Source of the DNA: Actinoplanes auranticolor
GTDB taxonomy: Bacteria; Actinomycetota; Actinomycetes; Mycobacteriales; Micromonosporaceae
Direction of reading: 5' to 3'
DNA length: 44,459 nucleotides
NCBI RefSeq assembly: GCF_018332655.1
Contig: NZ_BOQL01000093.1
Span: 1-44,459 of the forward strand
Below, in pieces: positions 30,601-34,883 of the stretch (position 1 is the stretch's first letter; each line of letters opens with the position of its first letter). The notes under the pieces are model-generated. The model did not search any database and was not told the DNA's origin. It saw only the letters and a program-made list of their open reading frames with translations. The position numbers were made by a program, and so were the translations under genes.

Positions 30601-32751
30601 CCGATCCTGTGGGCACCGCTGATGGCCGGCAGCCGCCTGCACCTCATCGGCGGCGACCCGACTCAGCTCGGCGCGGAGCTGCTCACCGGCGCGCCCTACT
30701 CCTTCATCAAGCTGACCCCGGGGCACCTGGAGATGCTCGCGGCCCAGTTGCCCGAGCAAGCAGCGGACACTCTGGCCCGGCGGATCCTGGTGGCGGGGGA
30801 GGCGTTCACCGTTGCGATGCTGGATCGCTGGTCCGCGCTCGCCCCGGCCACCCTGGTGATCAACGAATACGGGCCGACGGAGGCCTCGGTCGGTACCAGC
30901 ATCCATCCGGTCACCGGCTCGGTCACCGGTGACGTCGTACCGATCGGCCGCCCCCTGCCCGGAATGACGATGTACGTCCTGGATCGCCGCATGCAGCCGG
31001 TGCCGACCGGCGTCCCGGGCGAGCTGTACGTCGGCGGGACCGGCGTGGCGCGTGGCTATCTGGGCCGTCCCGGCCTGACCGCCGGCAGATTCGTCCCGAA
31101 TCCGTTCGGCGCCGGGGGCTCCCGGCTCTACCGCACCGGAGACCTGGCACGGATGCGGGACGGCGGTGTGGTGGAGTTCCTGGGCCGCATCGACCGCCAG
31201 GTGAAGATCCGCGGCTATCGCATCGAGCTGGGCGAGGTCGAGGCGGCCATCGCGGCCGAACCGGGTGTCGGCCAGGTACGCGTCGTGGTCCGTGAGGACC
31301 GGCCCGGCGACAAGCGGCTCACCGCCTACCTGGTGGCGGCCGAACCGGGCGGGTGCGACCCGGACGAGCTGCGCACGGCCCTCGCGCGCGGTCTGCCCGA
31401 CTACCTGGTGCCCTCGACGTTCATGGTTCTCGATGAGCTGCCGCTCACCGCGAACGGTAAGTTCGACGAGAGCGCCCTGCCCGCACCCACCACCGCGGCG
31501 CCCGTCGCCAAACGCCCACCGGCCTCCGCCGTCGAAGTGGCACTGGCCGAGCTGTGGAGCCGGGTGCTCGGCGTCGACCAGGTCGGCCTGGACGACGACT
31601 TCTTCGACCTGGGCGGGCACTCGATCCTGGTCATCCGGCTGGTCGCCGACGCGACGAGGCAGGGGCTGCCACTGACGCTTTTCATGGTCTACCAGTACGC
31701 CACGCTGGGCGAGCTCGCGGGAGCCGTCTCGGCCGCCGTCACAGCCGCCCCGCAGCCAGAACCCGTCGTCACGCCGGCGCTGCCGATGCGCGTGCTGGTC
31801 TCGGCGCAGGTTCCGGGGGCTGGTTTCGCGGTCGTACGGGGCGGCGAGATCCTCGAAGCGGGTGGTGCGGGCACCGTCCGCGCCGGCAGCGACGTGCCGG
31901 TGACCGCCGACACGGTGTTCCAGGTCGGCTCACTGAGCAAGCTGGTCACCGCGGTCGGTGTCCTGCGACTGGTCGACCGCGGAGTCCTCGACCTGGACAA
32001 GGACGTCAACGAATACCTACGGCAGTGGCGGATCCCCGGGGAAGGACGTCCGATCACCCTGCGGCATCTGCTCGGCCACCGCTCCGGTCTCTCGCTGGTA
32101 GCCGGCAAAGGCTACTCCGCCGGCGAGCCGGCACCGTCCATCCTGGACATTCTGAACGGCCGGCCCCCGGCTCGCAACGAACCAGTGCACCGCGAGTCGG
32201 CGCCGGGTGACACGTTCCGTTTGGCGAACGTCCACTACGACGTGGTCCAACAGGTCGTCATCGATGCCACCGGCCTGCCCTTCGCCGAGGTGATGCGGGC
32301 CGAGGTGTTCGAGCCCTTCGGGATGTCCGGCTCCAGTTTCGACCAGGACTTCCCGTCGCGGTGCGGGCGCACGGTGGCGGCGGGCCACGACGCGGACGGC
32401 GTACCGGCCGTCGACGGATGGCTCAAGCGCCCCGATGAGGCGGCCGCGGGACTGTGGACCACGGCGATCGACCTGGCGTCGCTGCTGCTGGAGATCCGTC
32501 GCGGCCATCTCGGACGACCGCTGGCCAAGCTGTCCACCGGATCGGCCCAGGCGCTGTTGCGGACCCGTCCTGACGGTTCGTACGGACTGGGCGCGGTCGT
32601 CGACGCCTCCGGCCAGGACATCCGCTTCGGTCATGCCGGCGAACCCGTGGGCTATTACGCCTTCGCCACCTGCACGGTGCAATCCGGTGACGGCTGGGTG
32701 GTACTGACCAACGGCGCCTCGGGCGATGCCGTGGTGAGGGCTTTCGCGTAA
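12604..32751 (+). CDS. Hexamodular NRPS with terminal beta-lactamase/PBP-like domain
   Basis: This 6715-aa protein has six C-A-T modules plus a terminal hydrolase-like domain. Approximate residues: C1 42-495, A1 502-1004, T1 Ser1050; C2 1100-1550, A2 1560-2059, T2 Ser2105; C3 2154-2606, A3 2623-3129, T3 Ser3171; C4 3220-3679, A4 3686-4189, T4 Ser4231; C5 4280-4729, A5 4741-5247, T5 Ser5290; C6 5339-5796, A6 5803-6296, T6 Ser6340; terminal domain 6393-6715. C1 carries HHIACDAW; C2-C6 carry CH or SH in place of HH. Hand-read A codes: A1 DVFSVAMVHK, A2 DLPKVAEVGK, A3 DFWNIGMVVK (Thr-like), A4 DVYNMGVVIK, A5 DVFCLALVYK, A6 DLPKLAEVGK (Asn-like). T1-T5 are GGDS and T6 is GGHS. No E domain is present. 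The terminal domain has Ser6443-x-x-Lys6446 and His6677-x-Gly6679 of serine beta-lactamases/PBP-type thioesterases, but Leu6540-Ala-Asn replaces YxN. It probably extends and releases the peptide begun by the NRPS at 37795. The charged N-terminal stretch (residues 1-28) may be a docking helix. GGGGA lies just before the ATG. Confidence 0.97.
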   Translation: MTTGEIEQDVKVGALRDEYLRRRLSGRARPAAAQPSVADRTAPLPLSHGQQQMWFLNRLDPAGAEFLVPIALRLRGPLDPASLSRAWSGIVERHEILRTRYALAGAEPVQIIDPPSPSIVAAEDLAELAAGTTAEAAAEALLAVEATTPFDLAQEWPVRVRLLRLAADDHILSVVFHHIACDAWSTRQFIAEFSELYTAFRDGRSPVSASLPIQYADFAAAQRAALAGTQADRPLAYWRRQLAGIPVIELPADRARPPVRDTRGAEVSFSLDADVSAAVNRLAAVSGATPFTVLVAAFQVLVSRYTGTTDVPVGTVVSGRTRPEEQQLIGYLVNTLVLRGRWDGDPSFAMLVAAARNTLLDAYDHQAVPFAKLVDELRPERDLSRTPLYQVAITMHEGHADELDLGGPILSRYPVTGRVAKCDLELQIHQNPDGCFKGQLVYATALFDEATAQRMTRHLLALIRGAATRPDEPISRLDIMDAAERAVVIGAQRVREVPVTGTLYEAFQARVAHDRDAVAVVAGDRTLTYGETAERAERLARVLHQRGVGPGSLVGVCVERGEHLVPTLLGVLASGAGYVPLDPVNPADRLAFVAADAGVDVVVTEQSLAHRVAADISAIVLDAAAFGADLADGPRPVWSDPDAVAYVIYTSGSTGQPKGCVVTHRNVLRLVDAAQQHFAFDATDVWTLFHSYAFDVSVFEMWGALRHGGQLIVVPREVTRSPADFLELLEHRRVTVLSQTPSAFRSLVALAAAGDPRLDRLALRHVVFAGEKLDMPELKPWTDRRGFEQPTLVNMYGITETTVHTTYYVVQPGDVATADGNPIGHPLADLTVRLYDAAGRLVPVGVPGEIHVGGPGVARAYLSRPGLTAERFVPDPYGVPGSRAYRSGDLARRRADGSLDFLGRIDHQVKIRGYRVELGEIEAALGAHPEIRDAVVLLRESAGGTQLVAYLVGVDGGVPETTALRELLTATLPDYMVPSAFVRLDALPLTANGKLDRRALPAPGDEAYAHSAFVAPRTPLEERVTAVWREVLERDRIGVQDNFFDLGGDSLRAVALVGALRSEGLDLAVRDVFDHRTVSSLCEMLTGRVALAPESLRLVAPFDLISEHDRVQLPATVVDAYPLSQLQLGMVIEMLADEGENNYHNVSSFRIRDDAAFDLDAFRQIVRTVVARHEVLRTSLHLTDYSVPLQLVHASAEPACGAEDLRHLDPQQATAAVHEFVRRERAEPFDLAVPGLMRFFAHVTDPDGWWITVTECHPILEGWSHHSLLMEVLTGYRELRDGGVTGPYELPPVRFADSIAAELTSLASAEDRLYWQGIVDEYPKFTLPAGWGEPSGGPRTTHHVMVGWQDLEQELRDLATTARASLKSVMIAAHVKVLSQLTDEPRFHTGLVFDTRPEMAGADRVLGMYLNTLPLAVDRSARTWLDLVRQVFDREVGVWPHRRLPLPTIQREMIGTDRLIDVFFNYQDFRQVDATLVDGGVGIDDSPTEFPLTVSSRNGHIFLTADSRWLGREVTERIAAMYRAALQAMVDDPEGDCRPTLLPADERKRLLGDWATHPTTEVTHSVLRRFEEQVRRTPDAVAVAAGADDVCTYRDLDGRAARIANRLAAAGVGPEAVVAVLLDRGADLIAALTGTWKAGAAYLPMDPVFPADRIAAMIADAGIAAVITQSEYVDRFGTTTAPVIALDRDADALRALPDTTLPVAHHLDELAYVIYTSGSTGRPKGVEVTHRGLANHVSWAVEELAAAGVDGAPFFGSIAFDLVVPNVWAPLLAGQTVHVIGQHVDVGSLGTELTRSAPYTFIKMTPGHLEILVQQLDEAQARTLAPLLVVAGEALTRRLVQSWRELAPATTLINEYGPTEASVGTCTYPIGAAPLHDVMPIGRPLPGMTMYVLNDRLDPVPTGAPGELYVGGTGVARGYTHRAGLTAERFLPDPYGAGGGRLYRTGDRVRLLPDGDVEFLGRRDGQVKLRGYRIELGEIESVLAADARVTDARVLMRATSTGDKQLTAYVVTEAEPADLRPVLARSLPEYMMPAAIVTVPFIPLNANGKLDHRALPEPGREAYSTGVQTAPRTPLEERVAAVWAEVLGRDRVGVDDGFFELGGDSIRAVALVGALRGTGLDVTVRDVFQLRTVAAVAAALAERAGGPPPADTFIEPYALLEPADREQLPQSVVDAYPLSQVQTGMLVESLASDDHNYHNVNVYEVHDDRTFDAEAFRAAVAVVVTRHDVLRTTIDLTGYSVPVQLVHARADVPVSWHDLRGATEPEIRHELTAFVAAERAAPFDLAAGTPLIRVCAQVTAADTWFCVFTQSHAILDGWSNQLLLMELIEVYRGIRDGLPVREPQRPSVRFADAIGAELRALASAEDRAYWQDLVTEHAKFQLPEGWHGDRGAPRVTVRAVARYHDLHPALRRLAAATGVSLKSVLVAAFVKLLSQLTREPRFHAGIVTHTRPEARGGDRIYGTFLNTLPFPADRTARTWRELIRQVADREIEAWPHRHFPMLAIPRSGDSRRLVDVFFAYLDFHELDEGVAEDGWGFNDAPNEFGLGITALGGTLSLRADSHTLSEEYAERVIQMFRTILESMAADADGDAKAACLPAGEATWLMAAATGPSRTGQSVIGPDAANLSEAFERQVASSPEAVALVCDDVTLTYRELDARANRVARMLRDRGAGVDTLVGICLERGVHLVPALLGILKSGAGYVPLDPVNPDDRLAFVMADADVRLVVTQATLARRVPGAESLLIDADGFFDGDPDPAPESPATADTTAYVIYTSGTTGRPKGCVVTHGNVLRLMAGGVRHLGFSRTDVWTMFHSYAFDFSVWEMWGALMLGGRLVVVSPEVSRSPEDLLDLLVTHQVTVLNQTPSAFRRLVTLAGQDDPRLARLALRQVIFGGEALESAALRPWWRHFGDRGPALINMYGITETTVVSTFHRVDPDDTSTVIDIGALMESETLHLLDAAGHPVPIGVPGEICAGGGGVARAYHRRPSLTAERFVPDPFGPPGARLYRSGDLGRRRPDGGLEFLGRIDHQVKMRGYRIELGEIEAVLTAHPDVSEAVVIVREDTPGEQRLVAYCVPAAVELPSAADLAEFAGRSLPVYMVPTMYVPISAVPVTVNGKLDRAALPAPEAGSMHRRTFVAPRTPAEERIALVWADVLGLDQVGAHDGFFELGGDSIRVVTLVGRLRDAGLDVAVRDVFQTETVAGLAGLLAGRTVLPAGADGVTAPFALIGDDDRARVLADVVDVYPLSQMQTGMLVEMLADTTRNRYHGLASYYVQDSEPFAVDALRTAIGIVSARHDVLRTSFDLSTFTTPMQVVHARVETPVAVHDLRPLPVGARYDAMREHVALERATVFDVAVAPLLRITVHLEDDGWRLSFTQSHMVIEGWSLHALMTELLEVYRSVRDGREPLAYEAPRLRFADSIAAELDALVSAEDRAYWQEVVDSAAPFTFPASWAGAKRDDSEDYLVRVDIRDLEAPLRTLAVATGSSLKTVLLAAHLKVISQLTTEDCVHTGLVSHVRPEAADADRVYGTYVNTLPIAVNRSAGTWRELVRAVFRTETAMWPHRHFPMPEIQRLDGDGRRLIDVLFSYLDFPVVDDRTVDARTGLGEGATEFDLAVTGSVAQGLTLKTRTSVLDRAHTARIAEMFRAVLEAMAADPDASARTIHLPAGERDWLLAAGGTETPDEPGTTLHRVFERQVEATPDAVAVLADGVTLSYRELNERANRLARVLRERGVGPETVVGVCVERGIELLPALLAVLKTGAGYVPLDPINPDDRLAYVIADSGAALVLTQSSLTGRMPDVPLVVTDDPGTTAGRSADDLAATGEAANLAYVIYTSGSTGRPKGCEVTHGNVLRLFTAIREHVDIRDTDVWALFHSYAFDVSVYEMWGALLHGGRLVVVPQDVSRSPEDLLELLVQHRVTMLNQTPSAFRALVARVAQDDDRIHDLTLRVVMNGGEPLDTADLRPWTERLGLTAPELVNVHGITETAVIDSWHTVTVDDDGPIPIGPPLRDVIVRLLDPAGQLVPIGVPGEMYISGPSVARAYRRRPALTGRSFVPDAYGPPGTRAYRTGDLARWRLDGGLDFVGRADAQVKIRGYRVELGEIEAVLGTHPGVRSAVVIVREDEAGKQRLVAYCVPAAQQLPSAAELAAFTGESVPEYMVPSAFVSMTSIPLTVHGKLNRKALPAPEAGVPSARPDTTPRTAGQERIAAVWCRVLGLDDVGIDDGFFALGGDSVRGVALVGALRAEGFDLSVRDVFQHRTVAGLAAVAEERGGAAPAVQGSVRAFALVSDADRDRLPEGLSDAYPLSQNQVGMFVEMLHDSEGGLYHNVSSVLIDDNRPFSFEALRSAVDIVAGRHDVLRTSVDLSSYSVPLQLVWAHTAVPCAEGDLRGLDEAEQRQRMTAFVAAERADAFELSGAAPLFRVHAHQREGGWFLSLTQSHAILEGWSHHRLLNELVAAYRQIRDTGQAEPYEAPPVRFADAIAAELAALNSAEDRSYWRRIVEGYAPLRLPRAWAAPDDQDGSPVATVPCHDLADGLRALAGRVGGPVKSVLLAAHLKVMSQLTEEPAFHTGLVAHTRPETPGADRVHGMFLNTVPFPATRPTGTWSELVQEVYDTETGLWPHRHFPMPEMQRLTGDRVRLIDVMFNYVDFARGEQSEEMRVAIGSAATEFPLSVHARGEDRITLRAAPGVLSQTALDRIAVMFRAVLEAMATDPDGDTRSVRLVDQPVPETVAETVPQATGECLPALFESRASGSPDDVAVVAEGVELTYAQLNARANRLAWQLRELGAGPESVVGVCLERGADLVPALLGVLKSGAGYLPLDLSNPAERLGFMLADAGAGIVVATSATADSVQDVFTGTVILLDQSEQGDQPDSDPSPLAEPADLAYLMYTSGSTGRPKGVAVSHANVGQFLTGVREHVTTDDSDVWAMTHSYAFDVSVFELWGALLTGGRLVVVPAEVARSPEDLLDLLVEHEVTVLCQTPSAFRGLNAAAAAGDPRVKQLAVRLLLFAGEPLEARTLEPWLARRGLGRTVVMNLYGPTESTVYALQHRLTRHDIAAGRAPIGRALSGLSVHLLDSDGLPVPDGVPGEITVGGPTVARGYLHRPGLTADRFRPDPYGAPGTRMYRTGDLACRMPDGAIDFVTRMDGQVKLRGYRIEPGEIEACLTGHAEVRDAVVVVREQNGEPRLVAYVVPAGPVSPDVPGLRSWAARSLPSYMVPSAFVVLDRLPLNTSSKLDVRALPAPDDEAVAKDTYAAPATPVEQQVADVWSRVLGVGRVGRNDSFFHLGGDSMRVLTLAGMLRAEGFELVVRDVFERPVLADFCTGLRRGSGHPGSGTTVEPFALLTESDRAKVPAGVMDAYPLTQNQLGMLVEMLAKQDGGGHYHLVNSVRFRDGRPFDAAAFQQAVDLLVARHEVLRTSVDLTSCSVPVQYVHADVHLPVQVSDLHDLEEARRQQIIDAYVRQQSETLFAHESAPLMRFHIHLCDDDSWQCTITQSHLIVDGWSLDLLRRELLDDYHRLRDGADAPAYQPPAARFADAVAAELRSLTSEADREFWRTVVTHRGPVGLPTAWIPGSPRPGRLCTAEVPFGDVDTGLRRLAAEAGAPLKSVLLAAFVKVMATLSVDQEVFLGLATHVRPELSGADRVLGMHLNTVPFPADRPTGTWRELVRRTFADEARMWPHRHYPMPAIQREWGDGRRLIDVYFSFHDFERPDPGLTDADAGTGFASNEFPLSVITAGQVMTLRAAADAVSAVDTARIAAMIRAVLEEMAADPDGDAVPNVLPPGEAVQLLREWSHTAAEPLTRTALAMVEEQAARVPDAVAVTTATGAVSYGELDARANRFAHRLRSAGAGPETVVGVLLDREVALPAALLGVWKAGAAYLPLDPAHPDERVAALLADAGAVALITGADRAPALSSRFAGQIVVPGDEDDAPSSATGVRVGLDQLAYVIYTSGSTGRPKGVLVDHRGLGNHLAWAARELCEGDGGAPLFSSVAFDLVVPILWAPLMAGSRLHLIGGDPTQLGAELLTGAPYSFIKLTPGHLEMLAAQLPEQAADTLARRILVAGEAFTVAMLDRWSALAPATLVINEYGPTEASVGTSIHPVTGSVTGDVVPIGRPLPGMTMYVLDRRMQPVPTGVPGELYVGGTGVARGYLGRPGLTAGRFVPNPFGAGGSRLYRTGDLARMRDGGVVEFLGRIDRQVKIRGYRIELGEVEAAIAAEPGVGQVRVVVREDRPGDKRLTAYLVAAEPGGCDPDELRTALARGLPDYLVPSTFMVLDELPLTANGKFDESALPAPTTAAPVAKRPPASAVEVALAELWSRVLGVDQVGLDDDFFDLGGHSILVIRLVADATRQGLPLTLFMVYQYATLGELAGAVSAAVTAAPQPEPVVTPALPMRVLVSAQVPGAGFAVVRGGEILEAGGAGTVRAGSDVPVTADTVFQVGSLSKLVTAVGVLRLVDRGVLDLDKDVNEYLRQWRIPGEGRPITLRHLLGHRSGLSLVAGKGYSAGEPAPSILDILNGRPPARNEPVHRESAPGDTFRLANVHYDVVQQVVIDATGLPFAEVMRAEVFEPFGMSGSSFDQDFPSRCGRTVAAGHDADGVPAVDGWLKRPDEAAAGLWTTAIDLASLLLEIRRGHLGRPLAKLSTGSAQALLRTRPDGSYGLGAVVDASGQDIRFGHAGEPVGYYAFATCTVQSGDGWVVLTNGASGDAVVRAFA

Positions 32752-32789
32752 GTGCGGAGACCGGGCACCACCTATCGAAACGAGGAACG

Positions 32790-34097
32790 TTGAGCGTCCT
32801 GGAGGAGAGTGCGGAAGCGGCCACCCCGCCACCGCTGCGCAAGAATCGCGACTTCCTGTTGCTGTGGCTGGGTGCCGGGATGTCGATGCTCGGCGCCCGC
32901 GTCAGCGCGGTGGCCTATCCGCTGTTGCTGGTCTTCGACGGTGGCTCGGTAGCCGCGGCCGGAGTCGTGGGTTTCGCCGCGCTGCTACCCACCCTGTTGT
33001 TGCAGCTCCCGGCAGGGGTCCTGGTGGACCGCTGGGATCGCCGCCGCACCATGATCTGGTGCGACGTCGCCGGCCTGACCGCCATCGGCAGCGTCGCGAT
33101 CGCGCTGTTCACCGGGCATCTGTGGGTGCCGCACCTGATGGCGGCGGCCTTCGTCGAGGGCAGTGCCGTCATTCTGTACCGGCTCTCCGAGCGGGCGGCG
33201 ATCCGCAACGTCGTGCACCAGAGCCATCTCATGACCGCCTATGCCCGAAACGAGGCCCGGGGCCGTGCTGCCGGGCTGCTCGGACAACCGCTCGGCAGTG
33301 GCCTGTTCACCGTGTTCCGCTGGCTCCCGTTCGGGGTCACCGCGCTCACTCACCTGATCGCGCTGGTGCTCCTGCTCGGCATCCGTACGCCCCTCCAGGC
33401 CCCCCGGACCATCCGGCAGCGCAACCTGCGCGCCGAGGTCGTGGAAGGCATCACCTGGCTGTTCCGGCAGCGCTTCCTGCGGGCGGCACTCCTGCTCGTC
33501 TCATGCTCGAACGTGCTCTTCCAGATCATGTCGCTGTCCCTGATCGTCATCATCAAGGAGAGCGGCGGCTCACCGGCGCTGCTCGGTGTCATCGCGGTGA
33601 TCTCCGGTACGGTCGGCGTGCTGGGCGCCATCAGTGCATCATGGTTCGTCCGGCGGGTCTCTCCGGCCGTGGTGCTCATCTCCGCGTTCACCGCCTGGGC
33701 CGGGCTCATGTCGGCGGTGGCGTTCACCGCCAACCCGTTCATACTCGGCGCGCTCTTCGGCGGGATGTCGTTCGCCGGGGCCCTGCTGAACGTGACCGCG
33801 GGGGCGTACCAGGTTCAGGCGACGCCCGATGAGTTGCAGGGCCGCGTGGGCAGTGTCGCCGGGATGCTGGCGTCGGGCGCGAACTCGATCGGCCCGCTGA
33901 TCGCGGGGGTGGTCCTGGCCCATTTCGGCACGTTCGTCACTGTGCTCGGCGCGGGCATCACGATGGTGCTGACCGCCGCCGCCGCGGCGATCAGCCCGGC
34001 CGTACGCAGCGCCGACCGACCGGTGCCGCTCCCGCCACGAGGCCGGACCGGCCGCGTCACTCCGGCCGGGGATAGCCGCGATACCGAAGAAATATAG
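32790..34097 (+). CDS. MFS exporter
   Basis: This 435-aa major facilitator protein of the enterobactin-exporter (EntS)/drug-efflux type has about 12 membrane segments. The first is near residues 23-45 (LLLWLGAGMSMLGARVSAVAYPLLLV). The loop 2-3 signature appears as VLVDRWDRRRTMIWCDV near residues 72-88. The start is a TTG at 32790, with GAGGA at 32781-32785 only four bases ahead; no better ATG or GTG is in frame before the first membrane segment. It begins 38 bases after the NRPS stop, so it is co-transcribed with it. Export of the finished peptide is the likely role. Its last codons form copy 2 of the 27-bp repeated element. Confidence 0.9.
   Translation: MSVLEESAEAATPPPLRKNRDFLLLWLGAGMSMLGARVSAVAYPLLLVFDGGSVAAAGVVGFAALLPTLLLQLPAGVLVDRWDRRRTMIWCDVAGLTAIGSVAIALFTGHLWVPHLMAAAFVEGSAVILYRLSERAAIRNVVHQSHLMTAYARNEARGRAAGLLGQPLGSGLFTVFRWLPFGVTALTHLIALVLLLGIRTPLQAPRTIRQRNLRAEVVEGITWLFRQRFLRAALLLVSCSNVLFQIMSLSLIVIIKESGGSPALLGVIAVISGTVGVLGAISASWFVRRVSPAVVLISAFTAWAGLMSAVAFTANPFILGALFGGMSFAGALLNVTAGAYQVQATPDELQGRVGSVAGMLASGANSIGPLIAGVVLAHFGTFVTVLGAGITMVLTAAAAAISPAVRSADRPVPLPPRGRTGRVTPAGDSRDTEEI
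34071..34097 (+). repeat. 27-bp element, copy 2 (end of MFS gene, before thioesterase)
   Basis: This copy includes the final codons and stop of the MFS gene and ends 21 bases before the thioesterase start at 34119. It shares 23 of 27 positions with 2791-2817, including the last 16 without mismatch. Both copies could encode the same ending (DSR, then S or D, then TEEI and stop), but in copy 1 the upstream frame is closed by a TAG. Confidence 0.5.
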
Positions 34098-34118
34098 AGG
34101 CTTCCGGAGGCTTGGGGC

Positions 34119-34883
34119 ATGGCAGACTTCCGACCCCGGAGCTCACCCTTGCGGGTTTTCGTCCCGAAGCCCGCCGCGGCCGTGCGCCTGGTGTGCTTCC
34201 CCCACGCGGGGGGAGCCGCAAGCTCCTTCCACGACCTGGCGCACGCCGCACCCCCCTCCATCGAGGTGACCGCCGTGCAGTACCCCGGCCGGCAGGACCG
34301 TTTCGGGGAGCCGATGGCCGGAAGCATCGCGCTGCTCGCTGCCGAGATCGGGGCGGCCCTGCACAACGGCGACGCACGGCCCACCGCCGTCTTCGGGCAC
34401 AGCATGGGGGCGTTGGCGGCATTCGAGGTCGCCCGGCTCTGGAACGCCACGTCCGCGCGGCCGCTGGTGGCGTTCGTGGCGTCGGGCTGCAACGCCCCGT
34501 CCCGGGCCCAGCCGACCGGACTGTCCTTCTCCGACCAGGAGATCCGGGACTACGTACGCCGCCTCGGCGGTTCCGGCGCCGCCGCCTTCGGCCGCGAGGA
34601 GGTGTTCCGGTTCGCCCTCCCGGTGCTGCGCCACGACCTGCGGCTCAACGACGGCTACACCTACCATCCGGGACCACCGCTGACGAGCCCCGTCCTGGCG
34701 GTCGTGGGCGACCGTGACCCCGTCGTCGGGCTACCGGAGATGCGTGCCTGGCGTCTGCACACGACCGGGGCCTTCGACACGGCGGTGCTGCCCGGTGACC
34801 ACTTCTACCTGGAGAACCAGACGGCCCGGCTGCTCACGCTGCTCACCGGCGCGGTGGCCGGCGGCGAGGCGGTGCGCGCATGA
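34119..34883 (+). CDS. Type II thioesterase (alpha/beta hydrolase), copy 1
   Basis: This 254-aa protein has the standard external thioesterase pattern: LVCFPHAGGAASSF near residues 24-37, VQYPGRQDR near 52-60, nucleophile elbow GHSMGAL near 93-99, acid in VVGDRDPVVG, and catalytic His in LPGDHFYL near 227-234. Such enzymes hydrolyse wrongly primed or stalled acyl groups from carrier proteins and so keep the NRPS working. The ATG is preceded by GGAGG about 10 bases upstream. Its stop overlaps the P450 start by four bases (ATGA). Because the large NRPS lacks a normal TE domain, a direct release function cannot be excluded. Confidence 0.93.
   Translation: MADFRPRSSPLRVFVPKPAAAVRLVCFPHAGGAASSFHDLAHAAPPSIEVTAVQYPGRQDRFGEPMAGSIALLAAEIGAALHNGDARPTAVFGHSMGALAAFEVARLWNATSARPLVAFVASGCNAPSRAQPTGLSFSDQEIRDYVRRLGGSGAAAFGREEVFRFALPVLRHDLRLNDGYTYHPGPPLTSPVLAVVGDRDPVVGLPEMRAWRLHTTGAFDTAVLPGDHFYLENQTARLLTLLTGAVAGGEAVRA

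Noticed and set aside
12604..32751. Apparent internal repeats of many hundreds of bases
   Set aside because: These are homologous C, A and T modules of one NRPS, not a repeat element; I saw no perfect long repeat by eye.
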